Positions 34,963 to 43,987 of a stretch of DNA of 64,000 nucleotides are shown here, piece after piece (positions within the stretch are counted from its first letter, which is position 1; every line of letters begins with the position of its first letter). The position numbers and the translations under genes were made by a program. The DNA is from Longimicrobium sp. GTDB lineage: Bacteria > Gemmatimonadota > Gemmatimonadetes > Longimicrobiales > Longimicrobiaceae. Where the stretch lies: positions 1 to 64,000 of the forward strand of contig DASUYB010000105.1 in NCBI GenBank assembly GCA_036377595.1, given 5' to 3'. Under the pieces are notes generated by a model that searched no databases, was not told where the DNA came from, and saw only the letters and a list, made by a program, of their open reading frames with translations.

Positions 34963-35739
34963 TCAGCGGAGCGCGGAGATCTGCATCCGCTCGGGGCCCA
35001 GCATCCCGCGCATCGGGCGGCCGCGGCGGCCCACGCGCCAGCGCCGGAAGGCGATCGCCGCCATGGTGCCGTAGAGGATCAGCCGCATCACGCTGAACGT
35101 CCACAGCGGGGGATGCCAGGCGCCGGGCGTGTCGATCGGCGCCACCACCACCAGCCAGGCGATCCCCAGCGCCACGCTGGCGGCGTACACGGCCAGCAGG
35201 GCCCAGAGATAACGGTCGGCGCGGTTGGACACCAGGAGCGCGAACAGCATCCCCATCAGCACCAGCAACTCGACCACGTCGAGGACGGCCACGGTGGTCA
35301 GGTGCAGCAGCGTCTTCAGCGTGCCCTCGATCGTGCCTCCGACCGCGCCGGCCGCCATCCCCGCGGCCATGAGCAGCGCCGCGGCCACGGCGAAACGGCG
35401 GCCGGGCTCGGCGCGGGCCATCGCGAGCGCCGCGAGCGCCGCCGAGGTGCCGACCATCAGGAAGGTGCGGCTGTGCTCCAGCGCCGGGCGCCAGCGCAGG
35501 TAGTCCGCCCATTCGGCGGAGTGCTTCCCGGCGAACCACGCCACCGCCCCGAACACGGTCTGCGTGCCCAGGCAGAGGGTGAAGGTGGTGAAGGCGACGC
35601 CCACGAGCGTCCACGCCGCCAGGTGATACCGGCTCCCCGCGCGCTCAGAGCCGATCCGCAGCGCGAAGACGGCCACCAGCATCAGCGGCAGCGGCAGCGG
35701 CCACTGCAGCACCAGGCTCAAGGGAATCGGCTCAGGCAT
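34963..35739 (-). CDS. Seven-helix membrane protein of unknown function
   Basis: A 258-residue protein with about seven hydrophobic helices and short loops. FGAVAWFAGKHSAEWADYLRW lies between helices two and three. EGTLKTLLHLTTVAVLDVVELL contains a charged residue pattern in the membrane. The tail is basic (RRWRVGRRGRP). I recognise no family. Confidence 0.7.
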   Translation of the reverse strand: MPEPIPLSLVLQWPLPLPLMLVAVFALRIGSERAGSRYHLAAWTLVGVAFTTFTLCLGTQTVFGAVAWFAGKHSAEWADYLRWRPALEHSRTFLMVGTSAALAALAMARAEPGRRFAVAAALLMAAGMAAGAVGGTIEGTLKTLLHLTTVAVLDVVELLVLMGMLFALLVSNRADRYLWALLAVYAASVALGIAWLVVVAPIDTPGAWHPPLWTFSVMRLILYGTMAAIAFRRWRVGRRGRPMRGMLGPERMQISALR

Positions 35740-35934
35740 CCTGCAAAACGGAGGTTCGGGTTACGGGGCGTGCCGGCCGGCGCCGCACGCGCGCAGCAAC
35801 GGTGGCGCGGACGCCGGCCAATCACCGGCACCCCCGGTACGGGAAAAAAAAGGCCTCAGGACTCGGATCGGGCGGAGGTCATCCTCCCGCACGGAACGCG
35901 CGGCAGGCGCGCCCGGCCGGAGTTGAGAGGTGGC

Positions 35935-36339
35935 TCAGCAGTTCGGCGGGCAGAGGAGCGCGGTGTTGGTCACGGTGATCTTGTCGGGGCCCTCCTCGGT
36001 GTCGCCCGAGAACGCCATCACCCCGCCGCCGGCCTTCGGCTTCAGCGTGATCTCGATCTTGTCCACCACGTGGTCCGGATCCTCCACGTGCAGCACGAAC
36101 GAGTAGCCCTTGGTGCTCGACAGCTCGATCGCGCAGCGGCCCAGCGGCTTGTCGTGGCCGTCGGGAAGAACGAAGGGATACGGCCCGTGCTTCTGCTGCT
36201 CGTACACTTCCTCGCCGTTCACGAGGATGGAGCGCGCGAATCCCGGATAGAAGCCCGCCGTGAACTCGTGCCTGCCGATGTTCTTCTTCTGGACGTGACG
36301 CTCCGGCGAGGGGTCGCGCGTCTTGGTTGCTCCGTTCAT
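35935..36339 (-). CDS. Small protein of unknown function with CPPNC end
   Basis: A 134-residue soluble protein, started at the ATG with AGGAGG seven bases upstream. It looks beta-rich (ARSILVNGEEVY, CAIELSSTKGYSFVLHVE, DKIEITLKPKAGGG) and ends in ALLCPPNC, a paired Cys motif at the C-terminus. It has no signal peptide. I do not recognise it, and the neighbours give no clue. Confidence 0.65.
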   Translation of the reverse strand: MNGATKTRDPSPERHVQKKNIGRHEFTAGFYPGFARSILVNGEEVYEQQKHGPYPFVLPDGHDKPLGRCAIELSSTKGYSFVLHVEDPDHVVDKIEITLKPKAGGGVMAFSGDTEEGPDKITVTNTALLCPPNC

Positions 36340-36474
36340 TGAAGTGCCTCCTGGGGGCGGTTGAAAGGGTGTGAAGCACCAACGGTGTAAAAATGTCCGC
36401 ACCTTACGTGCACGGCAAGTCTTTTCTCATCCGGCGCGAAGTGGTCGGGAAGGGTGCGGGTTCGGGTACACGCG

Positions 36475-36507
36475 CGAGCGCCCGCCCCGGCGTGGGGCGG
36501 GCGCTCG
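36475..36507 (-). terminator. Strong hairpin after the RDD gene
   Basis: CGAGCGCCCGCCCC and GGGGCGGGCGCTCG pair perfectly around GGCGT, 18 bases after the minus-strand stop. No T-run follows. Confidence 0.45.
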
Positions 36508-36525
36508 GACGCGGTTGCGAGACGG

Positions 36526-37080
36526 TCAGATGGCGATGGCGGGCTGACCCTGGAACACGACCTGGGTGCCGCCGGCCAGCTTGTCGCCCAGGCGCGGCTG
36601 GTTGGTGGCCACCAGGTAGATCTCGTACAGCCCCACCAGCCCGCCCACCAGGTACAGCGGGAACGCCAGCAGCCCCAGCACGGGCACGGCGCCGAAGATA
36701 CTGGCCGCGGCGGCGATGGCCAGCGTGGCGTTGCGCCGGATGGACTCCTGGATGGTGATGGGCCCGCCCTGCGCGGTGACCACCGCCAGCCCGATGATCT
36801 TCTTGCCGGGCGAGCGCCCCTCGAGCAGCACGTCGCGCGACAGGATCAGCGCGGTGCCCACCGCGGCCGCGGCCGCCGTCCCGATCCAGCCCAGCACCAT
36901 GGTGAACGCGAAGCTCACGATGGTGTTCACGATGGCGATGGCGACGAAGTCGATGATCGCGGCGATCGCCCGCTTCGCCAAGTCGGGGCGGCCCGTCTGC
37001 GCGACCTGCGCGCCGGGCGCCGGGGCGCCATAGGGACCGCCGGCGGGGTTGCTGCGGGTCTCGGGGGCTTGCGGGTCCAT
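36526..37080 (-). CDS. RDD family membrane protein
   Basis: A 184-residue protein with a Pro-rich cytoplasmic N-terminus and three or four helices. KRAIAAIIDFVAI holds the Arg and Asp of the RDD signature, then GRSPGKKIIGL, and RLGDKLAGGTQVV at the end. RDD proteins are small membrane proteins; some are proposed ion exchangers or chaperones of the cell envelope. It appears monocistronic. Confidence 0.88.
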   Translation of the reverse strand: MDPQAPETRSNPAGGPYGAPAPGAQVAQTGRPDLAKRAIAAIIDFVAIAIVNTIVSFAFTMVLGWIGTAAAAAVGTALILSRDVLLEGRSPGKKIIGLAVVTAQGGPITIQESIRRNATLAIAAAASIFGAVPVLGLLAFPLYLVGGLVGLYEIYLVATNQPRLGDKLAGGTQVVFQGQPAIAI

Positions 37081-37500
37081 GGAGAACCTCCTGCGGGAGA
37101 AAAGACAGGCGGGCGAACCCCGCCGGGGGCGGCGGCACCGGCGCTACGCCGGCCGGCCGCCAGGAAAAGGGCTGGGCCGCCGGTGGAATGGCGGCGCGGA
37201 GAGGGCTCTTACGGACCCTGCCGCCCACGGGGGCGCGGCCGGGTGGAGGTCCGTGGGGTGGTGGCGCACGCGGCTGGTCTGGGGGAGACGCGGAGCCTGA
37301 ACCGTGTTCACTGTGCAACAAGGATCGTAAACGGGCTTTTCGGCGGTGTCAAGCGTCGAAGCTCCACGGACTTGCGTGGCGTTCCCCCACGCGCGCGAAT
37401 TGGTCCCTCACGGGCTGTCGCGGTCACGGGACAGAAACGGATGAACGGCGGGATGCGAGGATCGACCCCGTTCCACAGGGCAAGCCTGTCCGCGGCCGCA

Positions 37501-37551
37501 GACGGCCCCCTCCCCCCGACCCCCTCCCCCGCTGCGCAGGGGCGGGGGAGC
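37501..37551. repeat. CCCCTCCCC-GCTGCGCAGGGG repeat; gap 37081-37712
   Basis: GGCCCCCTCCCCCCGACCCC followed by CTCCCCCGCTGCGCAGGGGCGGGGGAG forms an imperfect hairpin. A near copy lies at 49501-49545. No gene is supported in the rest of this gap. Confidence 0.6.
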
Positions 37552-37712
37552 ACTCAGCTTCGAATCAGGCGCCAGCGCTGGGTCTCCCTCCTTCCCCGCA
37601 GGAACTCGTCGTGGTGAGATCCCGCCTCACCAGCCGGCACGGCGATCCGCATCGTCTGAATCTCCCCGAAAAATCCTATCCCCAACCCACGCCACGACTT
37701 GCGTTCGAGGCC

Positions 37713-37754
37713 TTGACCTGTGCGTCCTAATCCTTATCTTACTGACCAGTCAGT
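37713..37754 (+). promoter_or_regulatory. Promoter and TetR-type operator of the efflux operon
   Basis: TTGACC (37713-37718) and TATCTT (37735-37740) are spaced by 16 bases. Directly after the -10 box lies ACTGAC-CA-GTCAGT (37741-37754), a perfect dyad of the length bound by TetR-family dimers, 28 bases before the regulator's ATG. The layout suggests the regulator represses its own operon by blocking transcription start. Confidence 0.65.
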
Positions 37755-37782
37755 TATTTAACCGTCGACGCAGGTCCCACAC

Positions 37783-38463
37783 ATGAGCGACGAGATCAGG
37801 ACGCAGTACGACGACGAGCAGGACGGCCCGCGATGGCGGCGCCGCAGCGAGGCGCGCCCCGGCGAGATCGTGGAGGCCGCGCTGGACCTGTTCGTGGAGA
37901 AGGGCTTCGCGGCCACCAGGATGGACGAGATCGCGAAGCGCGCCGGGGTGACCAAGGGCACCGTGTACCTCTACTTCCCCAGCAAGGAAGACCTCTTCCG
38001 CGCCGTGGTGGAGGAGATGATGGGGCCCAACATCGAGACCGGCGAGCGGATGCTGGCCGAGCACACGGGCTCGGCCGCGGAGCTGATCCGCACGCTGATC
38101 CGCGGCTGGTGGGAGCTGATCGGCAACCAGCGCGTGGCCTGCCTGAGCAAGCTGATGACGGGCGAGGCGGCCAACTTCCCCCACCTAGCCCAGTACTACG
38201 TGGAGCACGTGGTGCTCCGCGGGCGCCGCATCTTCCAGGCGGCCATCCAGCGCGGCATCGACAGCGGCGAGTTCCGCCCGGTGCCGGTGACCGATTCGGC
38301 CCGGCTGGCCATCGCGCCGCTGGTGCAGGCGTCGATCTACAAGCGCTCCATGATCCAGTACGACCCCGACGGGTGGGACATGGAGCGGTACCTCCAGCTC
38401 CACATGGACATCTTCCTTCGCGGACTGGCGAAGGACCCGGAAGACGGAGACCAGACCCGATGA
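37783..38463 (+). CDS. TetR/AcrR family transcriptional regulator
   Basis: A 226-residue repressor. The N-terminal helix-turn-helix is typical: [44 protein letters not shown] spans about residues 28-72. The C-terminal ligand domain contains [17 protein letters not shown] and resembles regulators of tripartite drug pumps. It is the first gene of the efflux operon and overlaps the TolC-like gene by four bases. A dyad between the -10 box and the start codon is its likely operator. Confidence 0.93.
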   Translation: MSDEIRTQYDDEQDGPRWRRRSEARPGEIVEAALDLFVEKGFAATRMDEIAKRAGVTKGTVYLYFPSKEDLFRAVVEEMMGPNIETGERMLAEHTGSAAELIRTLIRGWWELIGNQRVACLSKLMTGEAANFPHLAQYYVEHVVLRGRRIFQAAIQRGIDSGEFRPVPVTDSARLAIAPLVQASIYKRSMIQYDPDGWDMERYLQLHMDIFLRGLAKDPEDGDQTR

Positions 38464-39797
38464 AGCTCGAGCTCGCGCCGGCCGCGGTGGCCGCGCTGCT
38501 GTTTACGGCCGGGGCCGCCGCCGCGCAGAACGCGCAGCCGGTGACCCTGACCCTTTCGCGGGCGGTGGCCGTGGCCGCCGACACCGCGCCCGCCGTGCAG
38601 ATCGCCGGCCTCCGCGCCGAGCAGGCGCAGGAGCGCATCCGCGAGACGCGCGGCGCGCTCCTTCCCAACCTGTCCGCCGCCGTGGCCGAAGACCGGCGCA
38701 CGCAGAACCTGGAGACCTTCGGCTTCCAGCTGCCGCTTCCGCCCGGGCAGTCCATCCCCCCCAAGATCGGGCCGGTGGACGTGTTCGACGCGCGGCTGCG
38801 GGCCTCGACGCCGCTCTTCGACCCCGCGGGGCTCGTCCGCGTGCAGGCCGTCCGTGCCGCGGCCGCCGGGTCGCAGGCGGACGTCGCCACCGCGGCGGAG
38901 ACCTCGGGCGCCCGCGCGGCGCAGGCCTTCGTGACCGCCGAGCGCGCCGCCGCCACCATCACCGCGCGGCGCGAGGACGTGCGCCTGGCGGGCGAGCTGG
39001 TGACGCTGGCGCAGGCGCAGCTGGACCGCGGGGTGGCCACGGCGCTCGACGTCACCCGCGCGCGGACGCAGCTGGCCGCCGCGCAGGGCCTTCTCTCCGT
39101 GGCCGAGAACCAGTTCGCGCAGGCGCGGGTGAACCTGGCGCGGGCGATGGGGATCGATCCCCGCACGCCGATCTCCCTGGGCGAGGCGCTGGGGCCGCAG
39201 ACGGCGGCCACCTCCGTCCCCGCAGACGAGGCGGCGGCGCTGCAAGCCGCGCTGGCGAACCGGCCGGAGCTGAAGAGCGCGCAGGCGCAGCAGCGGGCGG
39301 CGCAGCTGGGGTCGAAGGCCATCCGCGCGGAGCGGCTTCCCCGGCTGGACCTCTCCGCCGACTACGGGCTTTCCGGGCTGAACCCGCACGACGCCTTCCC
39401 CACCTACAACATCGCCGTGCAGGTGTCGGCGCCGCTGTTCGACGGCTTCCGCCGCGAGGCGCGCCAGCAGCAGCAGGCGCTGGCCGCCGACGAGGCGCGG
39501 GTGCGCGAGGCCGACGTGCGCGAGCAGGTGGCCGCCGAGGTGCGGTCGGCGCTGCTCGACGTGGCCACCGGGCTGGACCAGCAGCGCATCGCCGCCGAGC
39601 GGCTGCGGCTGGCCAACGAGGAGCTCTCGCAGGCGCAGGAGCGCTTCGCCAACGGCCTGGCCACGAACATCGAAGTGATCAACGCGCAGCAGAACCTGGT
39701 GCGCGCGAAGGACGCCGTGATCGACGCGCAGGCCGCCTCGGCCGCCGCGCGCGTGAACCTGGCCCGGGCCACCGGGACCACCCTGAACATCCGCTGA
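38460..39797 (+). CDS. TolC family outer membrane efflux protein
   Basis: Outer membrane channel of the tripartite pump, 445 residues with a signal peptide ([22 protein letters not shown]). Two tandem repeats of coiled helices are visible: [20 protein letters not shown] closes the first and [27 protein letters not shown] the second, as in OEP family proteins. The ATG overlaps the regulator's stop codon (ATGA). Confidence 0.92.
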   Translation: MKLELAPAAVAALLFTAGAAAAQNAQPVTLTLSRAVAVAADTAPAVQIAGLRAEQAQERIRETRGALLPNLSAAVAEDRRTQNLETFGFQLPLPPGQSIPPKIGPVDVFDARLRASTPLFDPAGLVRVQAVRAAAAGSQADVATAAETSGARAAQAFVTAERAAATITARREDVRLAGELVTLAQAQLDRGVATALDVTRARTQLAAAQGLLSVAENQFAQARVNLARAMGIDPRTPISLGEALGPQTAATSVPADEAAALQAALANRPELKSAQAQQRAAQLGSKAIRAERLPRLDLSADYGLSGLNPHDAFPTYNIAVQVSAPLFDGFRREARQQQQALAADEARVREADVREQVAAEVRSALLDVATGLDQQRIAAERLRLANEELSQAQERFANGLATNIEVINAQQNLVRAKDAVIDAQAASAAARVNLARATGTTLNIR

Positions 39798-39824
39798 CGG
39801 ATGCATCGCGAGGACGAAGAGACC

Positions 39825-40967
39825 ATGGCCAACGCCACTGCAAAGCTGAACACGGCCGACGCTCCCGCCGGTCCGCAGCGCGTCACCCTTTCCGCCGACG
39901 GCGCGGGCGCGCCCGAGGCCGTCGAGGCGCCGAAGAAGAAGCGCCCCGTGCTCCCCATCCTGGCCGTGCTCCTGCTGGCCCTGGTCGGCTACTTCGGCTA
40001 CCGCTGGTGGCAGGGGCGGAACTGGGAGACCACCGACAACGCGCAGGTCGAGGGGCACATCACCCCCATCCTGCCGCGCGTGGGCGGCTACGTGGCCGGC
40101 GTTCGAGTCGTGGAGAACCAGCCGGTTCATAAGGGCGATACGCTGGCATTGCTCGACGACCGTGATCTGCGCGCACGGTTGGAACAGGCCGAGGCCGATC
40201 TTGCGGCTGCTGAAGAGCAGACGGCGGGCAACGGTGGGCAAGCCGTGGCGCAGGCGGCCGCGGCAGAGGCACAGGCTGGCGCCGCTCGCGCCAACATCGC
40301 AGCAGCGATGGCGAACGCAGAGAAGGCACACCGCGATGTGGAGCGCCTTCGCCCGCTTGCCGAGCGTAACATCGTCAGCAAGCAGCAGTACGACGCAGTG
40401 GTTGCCGCTGCGAGCGCCGCAGACGCGCAGGTACAGGCAGCCCGGGAGAATGCGAATGCGGCCAGTAGCCAAGCCACGGCTGCTGGAGCGGGAGTACGCG
40501 TGACTCGCTCGAAGATCGAGTCTGCCCGCGCCGCCCGCGACGCGGCAGCTTTGCAGCTCAGTTACGCAGTGATCACCGCACCGCGCGATGGTGTCGTGGC
40601 CCGGAAATCCCTTGATGTGGGACAGCTGGTGCAGCCTGGCCAGCCAGTCATGAGCGTGGTCGACCTCGCCGACGTGTGGGTGACGGCCAACCTCAAAGAG
40701 ACACAGACGCGCGACCTGCGTCCCGGCGACCCGGTGGAGGTGGAGGTCGACGCGTACTCCGGTCACACCTTCCACGGGCGGCTGCAGAGCATCAGCCCGG
40801 CCACGGGCGCGCGGTTCTCGCTGCTGCCGCCGGACAACGCCACGGGCAACTACACCAAGGTGGTGCAGCGCATTCCGGTGCGCATCCGCTTCGACGGGCG
40901 CGGCGACGCGGGCTTCCCGCTGCGCCCCGGGATGAGCGCCTTCGTCCGCATCAAGGCGCGGAGTTGA
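39825..40967 (+). CDS. HlyD/EmrA-type membrane fusion protein
   Basis: Periplasmic adaptor, 380 residues, with one membrane helix near residues 41-62 (VLPILAVLLLALVGYF). The lipoyl half GHITPILPRVGGYVAGVRV, a long coiled hairpin (about 95-235) and the second lipoyl half APRDGVVARKSLDVGQLV follow, then the beta-barrel domain. An in-frame ATG at 39801 is an alternative start; 39825 has GAAGAG before it. Codons from about 40101 to 40680 use A or T at third position far more often than the flanks, suggesting a segment of foreign origin inside the gene. Confidence 0.92.
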   Translation: MANATAKLNTADAPAGPQRVTLSADGAGAPEAVEAPKKKRPVLPILAVLLLALVGYFGYRWWQGRNWETTDNAQVEGHITPILPRVGGYVAGVRVVENQPVHKGDTLALLDDRDLRARLEQAEADLAAAEEQTAGNGGQAVAQAAAAEAQAGAARANIAAAMANAEKAHRDVERLRPLAERNIVSKQQYDAVVAAASAADAQVQAARENANAASSQATAAGAGVRVTRSKIESARAARDAAALQLSYAVITAPRDGVVARKSLDVGQLVQPGQPVMSVVDLADVWVTANLKETQTRDLRPGDPVEVEVDAYSGHTFHGRLQSISPATGARFSLLPPDNATGNYTKVVQRIPVRIRFDGRGDAGFPLRPGMSAFVRIKARS

Positions 40968-40974
40968 GCCGGCC

Positions 40975-42573
40975 GTGAGCACGCAGACGCTGACGTTCCC
41001 CGCCGCACGCGCGAAGGCGCGCGCGGCGGCGGACGATCCGTACCGCAACCGGTACCTGATCGCGCTGACGGTCACCCTGGCATCGGTGCTGGAGCTGCTG
41101 GACACCAGCATCGTCAACGTCGCGGTGCCGCACATGATGGGCACGCTGGGGGCCACGCTCGACCAGATCGCCTGGGTGTCGACGGGCTACGTCGTCGCGA
41201 ACGTGATCGTCCTCCCCATCACCGGCTGGCTGTCGGCGCGCTTCGGGCGGCGGCGCTACTTCGCCGCCTCCATCGCGCTCTTCACCCTGGCCTCCTTCTT
41301 CTGCGGCAACGCGGGGTCGCTCGAGGCGCTGGTGTTCTGGCGCATCGTGCAGGGGATCGGGGGCGGAGCGCTGCTGTCGACCTCGCAGTCCATCCTCTAC
41401 GAGGTGTTCCCGAGGGAGGAGTTCGGGACGGCGATGGCCATCTTCGGGATGGGGGTGATGGTGGGGCCGACCCTCGGGCCCACGCTCGGCGGCTACATCA
41501 CCGACGCGCTCAGCTGGCCGTGGATCTTCTACATCAACGTGCCGCTGGGGATGATCGCGCTGGCGATGACGCTGGGCTTCATCCGCGACTCGCGCTTCGC
41601 GCAGAAGGTGGAGAAGGTCGACTGGCTGGGCCTCGGCCTGCTGATCGCGGGGATCGGGTGCCTGCAGACCATGCTGGAGCGCGGCGAGCGACTGGACTGG
41701 TTCGACTCGGGCGAGGTGGTGCTGTACGGGGTGGTGAGCGCCGTCTCCCTCGCCTGGTTCGTGTGGCACGAGCTGCACACCGAGCACCCCGTCGTGGACC
41801 TGCGCATCCTGAAGAGCCGCCAGTTCACCGCGGGGATCACCTTCGCGGCGATGCTGGGGTGCTGCCTCTACGCGACGGTGTTCGTGCTCCCCGTGTACCT
41901 GCAGACGCTGCTGGGCTTCACGGCCGAGCAGACGGGGTTCGTGATCCTTCCCGGCGCGCTGGCCAGCGCGTTCACCATGGCGGCCATGGCGCGGACGACG
42001 GGAAAGATCGACGGGCGCATCCTGGTGGTGTGCGGCGTGGCCATCTTCGGCGCGTCGATGTGGATGCACGGCCACTTCACCACCGAGAGCGGGCAGCACG
42101 ACTTCTTCCTGCCGCTGATCCTGCGCGGGGTGGGGCTGGGGCTGATCTTCGTGCCGATGACCAACCTGGCGCTGGCCGACCTGCCGATGGAGAAGATCCC
42201 CAACGGCACGGGGCTGTACAACCTGACGCGGCAGCTGGGCGGCAGCATCGGCATCGCGGTGACGGCCACGCTGGTGAGCCGCTTCCGCGAGACCAACTAC
42301 GCCGTGCTGAGCGAGCACGTGAGCCGCTACGGCGAGGTCACGCGCGAGCGCCTGGCCATGATCACGCAGGCGCTGATCGCGAAGGGAACGCCCGCGCCGC
42401 TGGCCGAGACCAAGGCCATCGCGGTGATCCAGGGCCAGGTGATGCGGCAGGCCGCGATGCTCAGCTACGAGCACCTGTTCCTGATGTTCGGGCTGGGGAT
42501 GGTGCTCACCCTCCCCCTCCTGCTCCTGATGCGCCGCGGCAAGGCCAGCGCCGGCGGCGGGATGGCACACTGA
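40975..42573 (+). CDS. DHA2 family MFS multidrug transporter (EmrB type)
   Basis: Inner membrane proton-driven pump of 532 residues with 14 helices. LDTSIVNVAVPHMMG is the DHA2 signature in helix one, WVSTGYVVANVIVLPITGWLS follows, and ARFGRRRYF is motif A; motif C-like GPTLGPTLGG is in helix five. The GTG start lies seven bases after the adaptor stop. With TolC and EmrA-like partners it completes a tripartite pump; substrates are unknown. Confidence 0.95.
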   Translation: MSTQTLTFPAARAKARAAADDPYRNRYLIALTVTLASVLELLDTSIVNVAVPHMMGTLGATLDQIAWVSTGYVVANVIVLPITGWLSARFGRRRYFAASIALFTLASFFCGNAGSLEALVFWRIVQGIGGGALLSTSQSILYEVFPREEFGTAMAIFGMGVMVGPTLGPTLGGYITDALSWPWIFYINVPLGMIALAMTLGFIRDSRFAQKVEKVDWLGLGLLIAGIGCLQTMLERGERLDWFDSGEVVLYGVVSAVSLAWFVWHELHTEHPVVDLRILKSRQFTAGITFAAMLGCCLYATVFVLPVYLQTLLGFTAEQTGFVILPGALASAFTMAAMARTTGKIDGRILVVCGVAIFGASMWMHGHFTTESGQHDFFLPLILRGVGLGLIFVPMTNLALADLPMEKIPNGTGLYNLTRQLGGSIGIAVTATLVSRFRETNYAVLSEHVSRYGEVTRERLAMITQALIAKGTPAPLAETKAIAVIQGQVMRQAAMLSYEHLFLMFGLGMVLTLPLLLLMRRGKASAGGGMAH

Positions 42574-42619
42574 CGCGGCGATCGACCGACGGAGCAACGA
42601 GCCGCCGGTCGCGGAAGGA

Positions 42620-42655
42620 CGAAGGGCCGGCACCCGCGCGGATGCCGGCCCTTCG
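42620..42655 (+). terminator. Hairpin after the efflux operon
   Basis: Arms CGAAGGGCCGGCA / TGCCGGCCCTTCG are perfect around ten bases, 46 bases past the pump stop codon. Only a weak T-rich tail (GTGTGT) follows. Confidence 0.55.
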
Positions 42656-42708
42656 TGTGTCCGGCGGGGATTGGGACGGGCGGGTAAACCCGCGGCTGGA
42701 ACATTGGA

Positions 42709-42733
42709 AAGCCTCGCAAACGGCGCGAGGCTT
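42709..42733 (-). terminator. Hairpin ending the third PIN operon
   Basis: AAGCCTCGC / GCGAGGCTT pair around seven bases, two bases beyond the PIN stop codon on the minus strand. A wider pair, GGGCGGGTAAA (42679) and TTTACCCGCCC (42735), encloses it. Confidence 0.5.
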
Positions 42734-42735
42734 CT

Positions 42736-43251
42736 TTACCCGCCCGTGGACCATGCGTTATCGGAGATCCGCGCGAGGTCTTCAGGCCGCTCTTGCTCGG
42801 GATCGAACGTCCGGAACCCGGCCCGCTGGGCGACGTGCCTCAGCTTCCGATCCGCGGCGACGAACACCAGCTTCTCATCGGGTACGTTGCGCTGCACCTG
42901 GAACGCCGACGCGAGGTGGATCAGGTCCAGCGTTCCCGCTCCGGAGTCGGTAAACCGAGTCGCGAGCACCTCGGCATCCAAGAGCAGGTGCCGTTCGAGC
43001 GCAAGGACATTGAAGTTGCGGGCTCGGTGCGTTTCGAACTGCCGAAGTCCGTGCTGGAACGCTCGCCGCCCCTGCCGGGATGCGGACCGTTTGTGCTTGT
43101 GGAGCCGGACGAACACCTCAAGTCCCACGTAATCGGAGATGTAGAATCTGCCGCTGAAGCGCCGCGCCTCGAACATGTCACGCATGGCCGAGCTGCCGCT
43201 CTCCTCGAGGTAGAGCTTCACGAGAGCGCTGGCGTCGAGGAAGAGGATCAT
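42736..43251 (-). CDS. PIN-domain protein, VapC-like toxin
   Basis: A 171-residue PIN domain. LFLDASALVKLYLEE carries the first Asp, LEVFVRLHKHKR the Glu region, GTLDLIHLASAF the third acidic site and VAADRKLRHVAQRAGF the last Asp. These are standard VapC positions, so it is probably an Mg-dependent RNase. It starts 13 bases after the stop of an unusual partner gene with two internal repeats. Confidence 0.85.
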   Translation of the reverse strand: MILFLDASALVKLYLEESGSSAMRDMFEARRFSGRFYISDYVGLEVFVRLHKHKRSASRQGRRAFQHGLRQFETHRARNFNVLALERHLLLDAEVLATRFTDSGAGTLDLIHLASAFQVQRNVPDEKLVFVAADRKLRHVAQRAGFRTFDPEQERPEDLARISDNAWSTGG

Positions 43252-43264
43252 GGGACAGATCCGA

Positions 43265-43708
43265 TTAACGGCGCCCGAACTTTCGAATCAGGAATCGCCG
43301 CAGCGATGGGCGCAGGCGAATGGGTTCGAAGGGCGTTGGCGGCTCGTCACTCTCGGCGGGCCGAATACCGGCGGCACGAAGGATCGCCTCGCGATCCGCC
43401 TTCGGCCGCGAGTAGAACGGAACGACCACGTTCTCTTCTGTCTGGTGCTCCTCTGTCTGTGGTCGACCCGACCTATGGAATCGCTTCGGAAAACGTGGCC
43501 GCTCGAACCAGAGTCCGTCAGGGAAGATTCGATACCACAACGAGCGTAGCGACCATCTGACCCGGATCGGCTCGAAATCCAGGCGAGGCGTCTCGTCACT
43601 CAGCGCGGGCCGAATGCCGGCGGCGCGGAGAATCTCGTCCCGCTCCGCTTTGGGACGGGAGTAGAACGGGATCGTATCGCCGGCTTGTTCCTTTGGTCGG
43701 GTGCCCAT
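43265..43708 (-). CDS. Putative antitoxin with tandem internal duplication
   Basis: A 147-residue protein made of two similar halves. IPFYSRPKAERDEILRAAGIRP with FEPIRVRWSLRSL (about 13-65) and VPFYSRPKADREAILRAAGIRP with FEPIRLRPSLRRF (about 95-144) differ at only a few positions. A linker between them is rich in Glu, Gln and His. It is encoded just before a PIN toxin gene, the normal place for an antitoxin. I know no family with this repeat; the role is inferred from position. Confidence 0.7.
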   Translation of the reverse strand: MGTRPKEQAGDTIPFYSRPKAERDEILRAAGIRPALSDETPRLDFEPIRVRWSLRSLWYRIFPDGLWFERPRFPKRFHRSGRPQTEEHQTEENVVVPFYSRPKADREAILRAAGIRPAESDEPPTPFEPIRLRPSLRRFLIRKFGRR

Positions 43709-43987
43709 TCAATCCCCCGATTTGAGCGCGTCGGCAGCGACATCGAATCTACGCTGGCGTACAGATATTTACAAGCTGCACACGAGGCCGTTTTTACGCT
43801 GCCGATTTCCCGCACGGCGGCAGCGAAATCCCCGTTATCCACAAATCGAAAAGGGCGAGTTTTGGCGCATGTGGCCGCAGAAGAGCGGAGACGCGGCCGC
43901 TTCGGCGGACTAGCCGCTCGCACGCTTGCCGCGCTACGTTCCGCCGCTCGAAATCCTCGGCAAACAATGGAGGCAGGCGAACGGAAG

